Numbered from the stretch's first letter, positions 35,099-47,045 are shown. The stretch: 64,000 bases of DNA from Sipunculus nudus (GCA_026874595.1 CM049320.1:20965714-21029713); one strand, 5' to 3'. Notes: generated by a model from the letters alone, not told the origin. Made by a program: numbers and translations.

Positions 35099-35140
<42 letters not shown>

Positions 35141-36492
35141 AAAGTAGATAAATTAAAGAATTCAAAATACATAAATTTTAGAATACAATACAAAACAATT
35201 TGGAAACTTGTTTGTGGAAAGAACTCATCACACACCATTGATCTCCACATATAAATGCACATGTCACTTTCATATCACATATGCACTAGCACTTATATAG
35301 TTTAAAAGTTAAAGTGATTATTTTTTAGTTTTCACCCTTAAAAAGGCTTCCAATTTAGAGAGAAAAAAAAATGAAAATACATATTTTAGGGCACATGGTT
35401 ACAACTCCATAGGTTGATAATGAAATGCATTGAACAGTAAACGCCTGAGAAACCTCTATTGAAAGTTTAAGTATTTTGAACTAGTAATTGTTTAATTGTT
35501 TAAAAAAAATTAACCAGTTTTGGGAAACTCAAAATTTTTAACAAAACACATTCTACAGATTATTTTAAATTTCAGAATAACTTCATATCAAGCGGCCATA
35601 GAGCAACAGTTAAGATAATATTAAGGAAAACCTGAAACAACATGTAGACTGACTCCTGAGCGGTTCTGAGACCTTTATGACGTTAACAAGCTTTAAACAT
35701 CGTTAAGATAAACAGGGAACCAGAAAACTTTTGGACCCGAAATAGTTATTCTGTCAATCGCTTTGCACAGACATGATAAAATTATTTTCCTTTTTAACAA
35801 CATTTCTTTCGATTAAATTACTTTGCATGAATTGACATTTTCACCATAAAATATAGGAGACCTTAGAAACCGGAGGACTTTGTAAGAAATCAAATAAGAG
35901 CGATTGTTTTTATAGCCTAAAACACACATTAGGGTGCATCCGGCAAAACCTGATAAATATATTGCTCGATGTTTTCAGAACCTCGGACAAGTAAGGTTAC
36001 CTTTGAGATAGAACTTCCATTCCAAGGTTTCGATTATATACGGAGGTTCTGGAATTGTTTGTGACTCGTTGTACACGCGGTGGGTCAGGGATACCACGTG
36101 TAGCATGTTGTTGGGCTGAAAATCTTATTTTATAAAAGCATGAGGGAAGAATGATCTATACTACTAATTGCAGATATATATGAATATACATATTTATCTA
36201 TCTGAAAATGTTATGAAATAAAAATTTTGTCAAATTTGTATTAGAGCAAATACATATTTAGAAAACAACTGATAAGATAATTGAGAAATATAAAAAAAAT
36301 AATGAAAGTATAGTCAAGTAGAAATGAAATAAAGACCTATCTCGGAAAACCTTTTGTCTAAGATTGTTTAATGGTTTATGCGTGTTTTTCACCTTCAACG
36401 TCAACCATTAATGGTAAAGTATCATTTAAGTTTGAATAGATATAAACCCGGTTCTCGTGTCTGTTAAGCTCCGAATCCAGATTCGGTTTGTT
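33881..36492. other. Unassigned non-coding stretch
   Basis: Only a (TA)n tract at 35102-35138 stands out. Open stretches at 34781-35014 and 35018-35254 are A+T- or TA-driven. Confidence 0.5.
35102..35138. repeat. (TA)n microsatellite
   Basis: A pure TA run between CCCCCTGTATCA and TGATAAAGTAG. Confidence 0.95.
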
Positions 36493-36828
36493 CCATGTGT
36501 GCAGTTGTAATTCTAGTCTCACTGTAGTCCATACAACACGGTTCTGAAGATTCTAGTCTTACTTTCGCCATATCACACAATTCTGAAGATTCTAGTCTCA
36601 GTTTGTCCATATTACACGGTTCTGAAGATTCTCATCTCACTTTTGTCAATATCACACGATTTTAAATATTCTAGTCTCACCTTTGTCCATATAACACAGT
36701 TCTTAAGATTCTTATCTCACTTTTGTCCATATCTCACGGTTCTGAAGATTCTAATCTCACCTTTGTCCATATCTCACGATTTTGAAGATTCTAGTCGCAC
36801 TTATATGTCCATATCACACGGTTTTTGT
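36493..36828. repeat. 40-bp minisatellite, about eight copies
   Basis: The unit is CCATATCACACGGTTCTGAA plus GATTCTAGTCTCACTTTTGT. Starts fall near 36493, 36529, 36568, 36607, 36647, 36687, 36727 and 36767, with a partial copy at about 36808. Copies differ at several bases, so the array is old. Open stretches here are by-products. Confidence 0.9.
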
Positions 36829-37911
36829 TTTAATCATAAAACAGGTTCTAAATTCCGTTTCGCATGTATCCACATTCTTTGGTCCACGATTATTTTCGGT
36901 CCATAATCATAGTTTTGAATCATATTCCTATATTCTGAGTGATGTTGGTTACTATATGTTCTTAATCAGGGAATCTAAATTAATGTCAAATTATTATTTA
37001 TTGGCCTAAGGCAGACGTTCAAGCGTTTTTGTTTAAACGACTATTTGCGGTCATTCTTTGTTTATCCAGATTTCTTTAATGTTTCAGTATTCTATTCAGG
37101 TACTTGTTTTAAACATGTATCCTATATATAAAAGATACTTCATTCGACTGCACAACCAAAGCTGAAAACAGTATATCAAATATTAATTGAAAAAAAAATG
37201 TCCGTAATCTCAGGAGAAAAGGAAATGAAAGACTACTCCATTTTCTTCATTTTTAGTGATGAAGAACGTTGATGGGTACTTCTTTTGAAATAAGCTTTAG
37301 AAAATAATATCTGATCAATTGCAGGTAGCTATGGCAGTTTATAAGCGAAAGTGATTTCCGTTCACATAGGGTGATCACGTCAGAAGAAGCCCTGAAAGAC
37401 GCCTTTGTTTTTTTTGGTCACGAGGTGTATTTTAATTTCCTGTCCGTCCTTTATACCACCGTCTTCACATGGAAGTAATTTAAGGTTTACACTAGACAGG
37501 CAGCTCCCAAAGATTATTAGAGGAACTTTTATCAATATGGGTGTAAGGATTATATGGAAAACAAAGCTTTCTGAGTACAAACAGCTATGTATAAATAGAA
37601 ACCGTTTTGTATCACCAATACCATATCATTCTTAATTCTTTGAAATATTGTATTGATCATCGCAAAATATGATTGGTGGTTTTTGCATAAAAGAAAAAAA
37701 AATAAATAAAGCCCTATCGTATTTTGTTATCATAAATATATCAGTTAAACGACCCTTTTTCCCATTAAATAAGATCCAGAATGATAAAATAGCAGATGAT
37801 AAAAAATATGGCTATAGTAAATAAAATATTGGGCATGAGTTTAAGTTCAAACTTTCGCTTGGCAAAGCATGTACAGAGAATAGAAAAAAATCATGGTGAC
37901 ACAGAAGTTAT
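36829..37911. other. Unassigned non-coding stretch
   Basis: Nothing recognised. The open stretches at 37380-37580 (minus) and 37405-37635 (plus) overlap each other and carry no motif. Confidence 0.5.
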
Positions 37912-37957
37912 TACCTTGTTTATATCACCTTGTTTATATTACCTTGTTTATATTACC
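37912..37957. repeat. 14-bp tandem repeat, three copies
   Basis: The unit TACCTTGTTTATAT is repeated three times with one C/T change, followed by TACC. Confidence 0.92.
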
Positions 37958-38075
37958 GGCGTGGCAATGAAAGGGGGTTGTATTTGCCTGTCCAAGTTCG
38001 GTGATTTTCTCCGGGTCCTCCGATTTCCTCCAACCCTGCAGACTGCCGACCGCCTTTGCAATAGTTTGTTGTACA
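37958..38075. repeat. CTCCGGGTCCTCCGATTTCC dispersed repeat fragment
   Basis: TTCGGTGATTTTCTCCGGGT continues into CCTCCGATTTCCTCCAACCC and TGCAGACTGCCGACC. This TCTCCGGGT-CTCCGGTTTCCTCC text is a common dispersed (often SINE-associated) repeat in invertebrates to my recollection. Confidence 0.55.
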
Positions 38076-38318
38076 ACCCATATAAAATAAATACGTTTAT
38101 ATTAACCATCATTATTAAAACCATTATTTCTATTTCAGAGTATCTTTTCAGATTATATTGAAGCACTTACAACGTTTTATTTTCGAAATGTAATGCATCA
38201 TGTATATTGTGTGCTGCACAACAGCAAATAAACAAACTTGTACAACGAGCAATTAAATAAAAAACAAATTTTAATTTGGTCCTCACATATTTCGCCCTCT
38301 TTTTCATTCTCTCTCTTT

Positions 38319-38373
38319 ATATAAAAATATATTATATATTATATATTATATATTATATATATATATATATTAT
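38319..38373. repeat. (ATATT)n / (TA)n microsatellite
   Basis: TATATTATATATTATATATT phrases grading into pure TA. Confidence 0.92.
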
Positions 38374-39420
38374 TCCATAAATGCGGTGTTACATTCCTCA
38401 ATAATCCCTGATATATCTTAAGATAGTGTAGTTCCATGTTTCAGTGGACATCTGTTCGGTCTTGGCAGATTAATTACTTCCAGGGCAGAAATGTCACACG
38501 ACAGCGTTAATAAAGCTTGCAATTCCATATCCCAATCAGCAAGGCTTTCGAATATCCTAGAAACCAATCAAAAACACACTAATTGCACTAAAAGTAAGAC
38601 CAAAGGCGCGAGCTTCGTGTGAAAGTGAATTCTCAAGATCTCAGAGATTTTATTTTTCGTCTTGCGTGGTCGTCGTAATTAATAGGTACCAAAGGAATTT
38701 ATGAAAACATAATCAAAACTGAGCTAGGGAGATGTAGGCTTTAATACACAGAAAATTAATAAATGACAACGTCTTTGTGTACAGCCAGATCACGTTTCGC
38801 AGGTTCTACTGCGATAGGTTCTATTTCATGTATTGTCTTTGGTGTGCTTAATGCTACCTTTTATTTTGGGCCTCGTTTTCAGCACCCTGTACTGCGACGG
38901 CATTCACTAATTATTTTACGTTTGGTGGCTGAACGATTCCCTAATTCGTTGTTATGGCAACGGCACCACTTATTCAAAAAAAGGTTAGATTTAATTAGAA
39001 TCAATTAGCACGGCAATTTCTACTGATATCTTGACAAAAAAGTTTGATAGAAAACACACTCTTTTCCATTTTCAGTGTAATTGTGTTATATCCAGAATTG
39101 TGAAAATTTTGTATATAACAAATGGTTCAATTACTAAGAGCACTGAGATAAGGATAAAGAAACAGAAAAGCAAGAGATTAGATAAGATAAGGTGCGGGAT
39201 GAGTCAAATAAGATTTGGTCAGGCTTTTGCAGCATGTCTATATGAAAATGGCGCTGTACTCGAGCTTCTATACCTGCTAGAAACTATATTATTTTATATT
39301 AATATCTAATTTTGAATATTGTATCAATGATTTGTCTTTTGATACTAAAAGAATGTATTTCCTTTAGATTCATTTTTGAAATACATTTTTACTTGTTTCA
39401 TTAGCGACTTAGGTTATGTT
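38374..39420. other. Unassigned non-coding stretch
   Basis: No gene, RNA or repeat recognised. Open stretches at 38763-39008 and 39031-39309 show no motif. Confidence 0.5.
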
Positions 39421-39483
<63 letters not shown>

Positions 39484-39490
39484 TTATATA
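39421..39490. repeat. (TA)n microsatellite
   Basis: A long TA run interrupted by single G and T changes. Confidence 0.95.
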
Positions 39491-39767
39491 TGCATGCTTT
39501 TATATAAGATTCTTGTGATATTAAAAAAAGTAAACTTACTTTACACATATTTAGTGAGAAATAAAATCAAATCGAAAGGAAAATGCAAAGTGGCCAGACA
39601 ATTTGATTTTTGCAGGGCAAAGTGAGTGGATAAGTAGAAATCAAGCTACCAGTCTTCTCCCCAGCGAGTTTAATGCAGTGAATAATTTCCAGGCTGCCGA
39701 GGATGTCCATGCATCCCGTACAGATAATACAGATGTAGTGATAGAGCAGTGAGAGAACATATCCCCT

Positions 39768-40135
39768 CCCCCCCCCCCCGGGGATCATGACACATTAAAT
39801 TTCTTTACCGAGAGAGTTGTGAATAAAAAAAAAATTGAAATGATAATTCATCACAGCACTAGGTGTCAGCACAAGTGGTAGATCATTGATAGGAGACAGT
39901 TGTATATAGAAATAGAATTCTTCCGAAGTTTCTAATCTTAAAACCGTAAATAACTTTGTATCATAGTGTGCACACAGGCACACACACACAATCACACACA
40001 CACATAGACAAAGGAGAGGCAAAAACACAATCAATCGAGCAAACAGAAGTGGATGAACTTATGGCGTGGGACCTTCTTCCGGGGGAGGGGGGAGGGTCGA
40101 GACATGGGGTATTTGTAGGGGGGGGGGTTGGTTCA
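39768..40135. repeat. Cluster of simple sequences: poly-C, (CA)n, G-rich
   Basis: A 12-base C run (39768-39779, preceded by CCCCT and followed by GGGG), CACACA repeats at 39970-40004, and G-rich blocks at 40080-40127 with GGGGGAGGGGGGAGGG, which could form a G-quadruplex on the + strand. Confidence 0.8.
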
Positions 40136-41278
40136 AAATACCCCTCACTCTTTATTGTTTTGGGTATGTTTATTGTGTTTAAAGTATGTACTTTTTTAAA
40201 TTTAAGATCATTCTATCATTCAGTTTATTGTTTTCGGCGATCATATTCTCACCAATAATCTGTCCTCTTTACGTCTGACTGTGAGAAAATTTAGGATTTA
40301 ACGTTAAAAATTACCTCGTTTGATTTTCATAAATGTTAACCCCTTTTTCAATGTTGAAATCATAAGTAAATAATGGATATTAGATTGCTGTAACCTACCG
40401 CTAAATCATATTCGTGGGGGGGGGGGGGGGGTCGTCCCCTTAACATTTTTTTTCAGCAAACAATTAAGGCCTATGACTTTTTTCACACGAACATCTGTGA
40501 ACCAACCAATCAGGCTTATAAAAATCAAGCTCCATTGAAGCATGTAGCCATGTAGCCAGATTTTGACTGAAAATTTGTCGATAACCCCATTCTCGCCCGG
40601 CTGAACATTCAGCTGTGCCCTATCAGACCAAATCGGACCTAATGACGTCTGGGACTAAATGAAATGTGACGCCCCTGGGGGTCACGTGTTATTACCCATC
40701 ACCCCCGTGACATGGGAAGACGGCCATTCATCAGCTTCAGGTGTCGCAGAAATAATAGTTGACATTAACTTTGGCGCTTCATTGATTTACATGAAACGTG
40801 TTTCTCATAAAATTCTGCAGTAGCCTTGTGTACAAAAATTCTTAATACCGGATGTTGCAGAAAGGCAGACATTTAGAGAGTTACAGGCTTTTCATTTTAC
40901 AATATTTGACAATAACAATACTAATAATGAATTAAAACAAACACAAAACTTCCTTATAATTCATATAAGTTTCATAATTACATCAACGGGTTTTATGCTG
41001 ATAAACAAAAGTATTAACAAAGAATACTGCTGTTACGACAACATATAGGCCTACAACGTTGTTAACTGCGGAAGCACTAAATCTAATTGACATTCTTTTT
41101 TATACAAATTTTTAAATAAAGTATTTCAAATGACATCGTTTGAAAAGGGAGTGAAGGGAAGGTTTCATAGATGTTCGATCCACTTCATTGATTTTTCATT
41201 GACTTTGACATCATTTTTTTTATTTTATTTTCTTAACAAAACGTTTAGGAACAATGCCAACATTGTTATAATTATCAA

Positions 41279-41280
<2 letters not shown>
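40136..41280. other. Unassigned stretch with a 16-base G run and a GC-richer island
   Basis: Poly-G at 40416-40431. A higher-complexity island at 40560-40800 includes GACGCCCCTGGGGGTCACGT and ACCCCCGTGACATGGG. No gene recognised. Confidence 0.45.
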
Positions 41281-41348
<68 letters not shown>

Positions 41349-41362
41349 GTTATTATTATTGG
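41281..41362. repeat. (ATT)n microsatellite
   Basis: About 27 TTA/ATT units with a few substitutions. The open stretch crossing it (41130-41381) is poly-isoleucine and not a gene. Confidence 0.95.
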
Positions 41363-41682
41363 CAGTTTTATTTTAAAGTAGAAAATGTCAGTGCATCAGA
41401 CGAACAAAATATTCAAGGAAAAGGGTGATATTTGCAAGGTTTTTGGGCTATATATGGGTTTATAGAGTATGAAATCTAAATGATTTGTATGCTAGCAACA
41501 CTGTCAAAACAAGTTATTTTTTAAAAGTTACAATCTTTGTAAGTTATAAAATATTTCAAATGTAAGCTAAATAAGCCATTATCTCATTGAGTATAAATGT
41601 TCTGAAAACATTTTCTTCTTCCTATTTATGTATTCTTTTGTTGATAAAATATAAAGATGATGATTAAACTGATTTTTAGGGC

Positions 41683-42175
41683 TGTACCATTAAAAAATCG
41701 ATTTGAAATTGAATTGAATTGAAACCAGTCCTTAACCGCTAGTCAAATCGGCAACTCAATGATTGATTACATTTTTTGTATTGGCAGCCACATCAATGTT
41801 TTTTCTTTATCTCTAGCTATAAATTATATACAGATAAAACATACATGGTATGGTAGGCACTATTTAACAAAAAAAAATCAACAAAGTAATATATTTTACT
41901 TATTATATTTATTGGCTTTATGGGAAAGTAAAACAAATATATATGACGAAGTCCGCTTCTCGTTAGCTGGTTAGCCATCATGTTGATCTCGGTGCCAAAT
42001 CGTTTATCCGAATTATAAATGTATTAAATTTGCCAATCTTAGCCCACCCTTACCTTTTCATAGATAAACGTGTCAAACACAATGTATGGTTGTTTGCAAT
42101 AATCGATGAGAATCTAATCAAAACTAAATAATCGATAATTGAATTGAATCGAAGACCCATTGGTGATTCATGGCC
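41683..42175. mobile_element. Possible DNA-transposon relic with ATCGAT / GAATTGAATTG ends
   Basis: The left edge AGGGCTGTACCATTAAAAAA and TCGATTTGAAATTGAATTGA face a right edge of ATAATCGATAATTGAATTGA and ATCGAAGACCC. AGGGCTG plus ATCGATT resembles short hAT-type termini. No duplication confirmed. Confidence 0.35.
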
Positions 42176-42267
42176 CATTTAATTGATTTGTTAAGAAGTT
42201 GTAGGTGTCGCTGACTTTTCTTTAGCATTTAATATGTGGTTTCTGGCTTAATCTGCGTACATATTAA

Positions 42268-42370
42268 TGCAGGTAATCCCTGCTAAAAGGCCCTATACTG
42301 CCTCGCTGACGGATGTAAGATCTCGTTCACTTTACATAGGTAAGATGTCGGAATAGGGCCCCTTTAAACC
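42268..42370 (+). mobile_element. MITE-like family M2, internally deleted copy
   Basis: The left end CTGCTAAAAGGCCCTATACT and GCTGACGGATGTAAGA matches the left end of the copy at 7286. The right end AAGATGTCGGAATAGGGCCC plus CTTTAAA matches its right end. The two ends are an imperfect inverted repeat (AAAGGCCCTAT and ATAGGGCCCCTTT). The middle of about 280 bp is missing. Confidence 0.62.
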
Positions 42371-43439
42371 TTAAAATGGAATATAATAAAAAAAATATAT
42401 GATCAATTGTTTGCAATTTTGGGAATAAAAGCTTTATAAAATTTCCATTTTGGTTTCTAATATGATTATTTTTATCTTGTTATCAGATAACATGTTAAAA
42501 TATAAACAAATTATTTTCAAATTTCAAATTTCAAATAAAAATAGTTGCCATCATTATTTGAAGCATGATAATATTGAAAATAAAAAAGCAAAGGAATTTA
42601 AATAGAAGGAATGTTGAATCAGGCATTTAGAAGTTTTAAATTTGTACATTTTTCATTCTTTGTCGGGTTTAAAAATATTTCTTGTAATTTATGGAACCCG
42701 CTATAGAAATGAAATTCAGACATTTTCAGAGCACGTGATCGTATATTAATTTTTTTTCATTTTCCAGATTATGAGAAGAAATCATACTTTTGCTTCTTTT
42801 AATTTTTTTATCCTCTAGGACGTGAAATAATTCCTTTTGTTCCCGATTACGTCGGTATATTAAGAGTTATAGCAGAACTTAATTTCTTCGGATTTGGTTA
42901 TTTGTAATGTAAAATATTGCTGATAGAAAGAAACACCAACGCAATATCTTATATGACCACAACCATATGTTTCCATAGAAATAAACTGAAAGCTAAGTAT
43001 TAAGCCCTTACGAAAACACCTGTTTTGGCAGCTGCAAGGTTTTGTTTTGTATTGAAATCAAAGACTTTGACAAAGAAATCAATTATTTTAGAACACTTTA
43101 TTTCTACGTGGCACTGAGTTAAGAACGAACCTTAGTCAGTTATTTGACAAATGTCAGCTAAGGCCTATTGTTGTTCACTCACCGGCCGCAGATGTTAGGT
43201 GTGTAGGTCGCTTGCTGCAATTCATTTGGGATAAAACCATTCTCCGATGAAGACCTTCCTTCTTGAAAACCAGAGAATATCTCGTATATATAGTGACATG
43301 CCAGTGGCTCGTTAAATGAAAGAGGCAGTGATTTTGTCGGACGAGTTTAAGAAGCCGATGGTAAGCCCCCATTTCAGGCTACAGAAATCTTAAATTGCTT
43401 ACCCTTGAGATAGTCCCAACCTAATTTCAGCTGATGTAA
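42371..43439. other. Unassigned non-coding stretch
   Basis: A+T-rich with no recognised repeat or gene. Confidence 0.5.
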
Positions 43440-43640
43440 CTATATGCTTTATCCTTATGCTTTTAAATAATGGTATATTATTTCAGTAAACCACGTGGAA
43501 GATATGAGATTAAAAAAAGATGAAATCACTCTATGGACAATAAAATTGTCGCAAAATGTTAATTATATTGTAAATTATTTATATGGACTTATACACTACA
43601 CCAAAAGCGCATGGCGCACGGCATGCAAACGTAATGGCAT
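43440..43640 (+). repeat. Dispersed repeat R2, copy 1
   Basis: Shares with 60115-60290, in the same order, TTATGCTTTTAAATAATGGT, ATTATTTCAGTAA, AAGATATGAGATT, ATTGTCGCAAAAT and CAAAAGCGCATGG. No class assigned. Confidence 0.6.
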
Positions 43641-43779
43641 TATCTGTTATTATATAATGTATTCCGAGAGACTCACAATGTTAATGATCATTCCTTGATT
43701 GTGTTTAATTAGAGGCGCTGCATGGCCTGCATGTCTAGGGAAGCTGGTGCACAGGAATAAAAGGCAAGACGTAAGTCAC

Positions 43780-43875
43780 CAATTCTTATAATCATAATAA
43801 TGATAATGTACAGCACTTCTAAAGCGATCTATTCATATTCTAAAAAAAAACACGCCCTATGGCGCTGTACAATAC
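43780..43875. repeat. Fragment of a GATAATGTACAGCAC / GGCGCTGTAC dispersed repeat
   Basis: AATAATGATAATGTACAGCA, CTTCTAAAGCG and a final CCCTATGGCGCTGTAC are typical words of a repeat tail seen in many invertebrates (ATAATAAT, AGCGCT, GGCGCTGTAC). Confidence 0.5.
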
Positions 43876-43984
43876 ATTAAATGTATCTACCTAAAAGTTC
43901 CTTAAAAGCGAAAACTGAGAGTTCATCTCTGATGTAACTTAAAAGAAGTAATTTTAGGTCTCGTCTTATTTCTTGTCTCGCTAC

Positions 43985-44114
43985 AGGAACCCCTCTCTCT
44001 CTTTCTTTCTTATTTACTTTCTTCCTCTCTCTTGCTGTTTATTTTTCTCTTTCTCCCCTGTCTCTCTCTGTCCCCCCCTCACTCTTTCTCTGTCTCCCCC
44101 CCCACTCCCCGCAC

Positions 44115-44146
<32 letters not shown>

Positions 44147-44235
44147 GCTCGCTGTCTCTCCTCTCCCCCTCTCTCTCGGTGCCCCCCGTCTCTCGATGGC
44201 CCCCCCCTCTCTCTCTCTTTCCCGCTCTCTCTCGC

Positions 44236-44274
<39 letters not shown>

Positions 44275-44375
44275 CTCTCCTCTCTCCTCTCTCTCGATGC
44301 CCCCCTCCCCCCTCTCTCTCCGCTCTCTCTCTCTCTCTCTCTCCCGCTTTCTCTCGCTACCTCTCTCTCTCTAAG
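43985..44375. repeat. (CT)n-rich polypyrimidine tract
   Basis: About 390 bp almost purely of C and T on the + strand, with short GATGGC / CGCTACC / CGATGCC interruptions that recur about every 90-95 bp (near 44195, 44235, 44298 and 44358). Three + frames stay open as Leu/Ser/Pro strings. This is simple sequence, not a gene. Confidence 0.93.
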
Positions 44376-44394
44376 TGTTATTACTAAGTGACCC

Positions 44395-44650
44395 AGGATA
44401 ATGCCTTTAAGGGGACTATTCCGATATCTGACGTCTGCTAAATGAAGATAATCCCTTGAACCTTTTACAAAAATAAACCAGATAAAGCCGACTACTTCGC
44501 TGACAGGCTGTTTGTCTTGGTTAAATCTACGTGTTTATAACATGTGAGGGGCCCACCGGGACATCTGGTGGCAAATAACACGATCATTTGCTAAAGGACA
44601 TTTCGCAACTTGCTACCTTTCAACTTCCGCACAGCCACCTTAGGTTTTTC
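44395..44650 (-). mobile_element. MITE-like family M2, inverted copy
   Basis: Read on the minus strand it gives CCTAAGGTGGCTGTGCGG, GAAGTTGAAAGGTAGC, GGGCCCCTCACATG, TTATAAACACGTAG, TTTTTGTAAAAGGTTCAAGG, GATTATCTTCATTTAGCAGA and CAGATATCGGAATAGTCCCC, in the same order as the copy at 7286-7655. The left terminal part is missing. Confidence 0.66.
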
Positions 44651-44854
44651 TTTTTTTTTCATTTGTAAACATTGCTGTGTTTAATAATAGCTTGTAGATC
44701 AACACGCTCATACATCATACAGAGGTGTTACAAGAACTTTTTATAACAAGAATTATCCACATTTCATTAAAATGAACTGCAGAGTAAGCCAAAAATCACA
44801 TAAATTTTACAGAAAAGGTAGGCGAGTAGCAGAGTTTAGTCCAAATACTTTTAA

Positions 44855-45445
44855 AGTAACAATCACAAATACAATTACTTTTAAAAGTAATCCATTACAT
44901 TTACGATTACTTTTGCAATTACGTTTGTGTTTTAGGACCCTTTTACCTCTTGCAAGAACATTATCATTGAATTTAATCAACAAGATGGTAATCTAAACAG
45001 GGTGGGGTTATTCTGATATTAGGTTCAGGCTACCCCAGGGATAACTTGAAAGTTATTTCAGATATCCAGAGGTAACCTGAAGTCTTAACATTGGGATAGT
45101 TTTGATGGTAAACTTTTTTATTCACCAAAAATTAATAAGAAGCTTGAGTTAATAAACATATTATTTAAAATTCACATGTGCCTTTAAAAAACATGAGGAA
45201 CAACCATGGGAAAATGGTTAATAGCCAGGAATGCTTGATTAATTTGACAGTTTAATGGAATTATTCTTATGAGACAAATATACCAAAAAGTAATTGAAAA
45301 GTGATTATTCAAACAAATACTTTTAAAAAGCAATCGATAACAATTACAATTAGTTTACAATTACATAAGAAAATGTAATCAATTAAAATTACAATTACTA
45401 GAAAAAAGTGATTATAAGTACAATTACTTCAAATATTATACTACT
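44855..45445. repeat. ATTACAATTAC-rich repeat pair around a small hairpin
   Basis: CAATTACTTTTAAAAGTAAT (about 44872) and later AACAATTACAATTAGTTTAC, AAAATTACAATTACTAG (45340-45400) frame the interval. TAATTACAATTAC-type text forms known low-complexity dispersed repeats. A hairpin sits inside at 45024-45081. Confidence 0.5.
45024..45081. repeat. Imperfect hairpin (TTCAGG-C-TACC arms)
   Basis: TTCAGGCTACCCCAGGGATA (45024-45043) is inverted as ATATCCAGAGGTAACCTGAA (45062-45081) with three or four mismatches. The stem word TTCAGGTTACC also builds the hairpin at 60404-60432. Confidence 0.6.
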
Positions 45446-45552
45446 ACTTTTGAAGCAAACTCTGGTGAATATAACTGGATTTAAAGCGGCATGTGAGCAC
45501 AAATTGCATTATTACATCCGCAAAGGGGCGAGGGTTATGTTTTGCCGCTGTT

Positions 45553-45578
45553 GGTTGTTTGTTTGTTTGTTTGTTTGT
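45553..45578. repeat. (GTTT)n microsatellite
   Basis: GTTT repeated about six times. Confidence 0.9.
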
Positions 45579-45654
45579 CTTATAGCAATTGGTTAAATTG
45601 TGAGGGTGATCAGGATGACCATCTTTATCCATGAAATTGTTAAAAAAAAAATGC

Positions 45655-45805
45655 TGCATTTCTCACAATGCCATATGGGGCTAATGAGCTGCCTTGTTAA
45701 CTTTGATGCCGCTCAGTGTCAATATCCAATTACGTTCAGTAATTGTTGTCCTGCTGTGATTATCACACCTTTCTGACAATGCCATATTGGAGAAATGAGC
45801 TACCT
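45655..45805. repeat. Short diverged direct repeat
   Basis: ACAATGCCATAT plus GGGGCTAATGAGCTGCCTTG (about 45666) recurs as ACAATGCCATAT plus TGGAGAAATGAGCTACCTTG (about 45776), 110 bp apart. Confidence 0.65.
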
Positions 45806-45925
45806 TGGCGTGGATCAACAGTCTCTCAGTGAATAAATTCTATTTTTTATTTTAATTCTATCATCACCAGTGGCAAGACAAAGCAGATTCATGTCATGCA
45901 ATAAATCTGCAAAGTATGCAGACAG

Positions 45926-45926
<1 letters not shown>

Positions 45927-45986
<60 letters not shown>

Positions 45987-45992
45987 TATATA
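45927..45992. repeat. (TA)n microsatellite at left edge of fold-back element
   Basis: A TA run that leads directly into the TATAACTCTG terminus of the fold-back element. Confidence 0.95.
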
Positions 45993-47045
45993 ACTCTGAA
46001 GAAAAACAACACTGTTAATTCACAACAGACTGTTTCACGGGATGCGACCCGATCATCAGGTGAATGTGGTTAGAATGAAGCTAACGTCGTGGTTTGAAAA
46101 GCCGAGACTTTACGAGATTACGAGATTATGCTTTGTGCGATTCGGGTCGGGGGGGGGGGCATGTGAAAGACTGACACTGATCCTATTGTTCTCGGGTGCA
46201 CAATAGGAATGGTCGGGGTACACGTGCGATACTGGAACATAACAGGGCAGGGCAAAGAGGTTATATAATGTAGTAAATAGTAAATATAATACAAAGATAT
46301 AACCAGGATGCTCAATCAGCATATTGAAATGATTTCTAATAGGGCCTTGGAAGCAGTGAACATATCAGTAGTATACATATGATATGATAAAAATACACAT
46401 ATACTGTGAAAATACACAATATACAAGGCAAATATACAATATAAAATATAAAAGGCAAATATACTATACCCATACCAAGTGGTGCAAGTCTCCTAGCTGA
46501 AGGTCGTAAAGCCCATTAGACCAGGATAAAGTAGAACTTTCCTGTCATCCAATGGACTCCACGAGCCAGCAGTGAGAGAACAACTACCTGAACAAATGAG
46601 TCTGCACAGCGGATCCTCGTTGGGGGGGGGGGGGGGGGGTTAAGGGGGCACGCTGAATATTAGTACGGATGCTAGGTTTTAAAATATTTCAGGGTGAATT
46701 TGTTTTCAATATGCTGATTGAGCATCCTGGTTATATCTTTGTATTATATTTACTATTTACTACATTATATAACCTCTTTGCCCTGCCCTGTTATGTTCCA
46801 GTATCGCACGTGTACCCCGACCATTCCTATTGTGCACCCGAGAACAATAGGATCAGTGTCAGTCTTTCACATCCCCCCCCCCCCCGACCCGAATCGCACA
46901 AAGCATAATCTCGTAATCTCGTAAAGTCTCGGCTTTTCAAACCACGAAGTTAGCTTCATTCTAACCACATTCACCTGATGATCGGGTCGCATCCCGTGAA
47001 ACAGTCTGTTGTGAATTAACAGTGTTGTTTTTCTTCAGAGTTATA
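45989..47045. mobile_element. 1.06-kb fold-back element with 341-bp inverted arms
   Basis: The left arm (45989-46329) starts TATAACTCTGAAGAAAAACA and ends CAGCATATTGAAA. The right arm (46704-47045) is its near-perfect inverse, ending CAGTGTTGTTTTTCTTCAGA plus GTTATA. Arms differ mainly in a homopolymer (11 G at 46149-46159 against 13 C at 46873-46885) and single bases such as GTCGTGG against the inverse of CCACGAA. The 374-bp centre is A+T-rich with an 18-base G run (46622-46639). Both arms carry GGGATGCGACCCGATCATCA. Mirror-image open stretches (46110-46322 minus, 46669-46908 plus) are the same sequence read from the two arms. No transposase is present. Confidence 0.92.

Noticed and set aside
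36493-36828. Possible CRISPR-like array because of regular about 40-bp spacing
   Set aside because: The repeat is a continuous 40-bp minisatellite with no distinct unique spacers, and the DNA is eukaryotic.
41130-41381. Poly-isoleucine open stretch
   Set aside because: (ATT)n microsatellite.
43973-44391. Leu/Ser/Pro-rich open stretches of up to 133 codons
   Set aside because: (CT)n simple sequence read in three frames.
46110-46908. Identical 65-79-codon open stretches on opposite strands (HPGYIFVLYLLFTTLYNLFA), which look like a membrane segment
   Set aside because: They are the same sequence in the two arms of the fold-back element. Hydrophobicity follows from T-rich DNA. No start context or conserved family.
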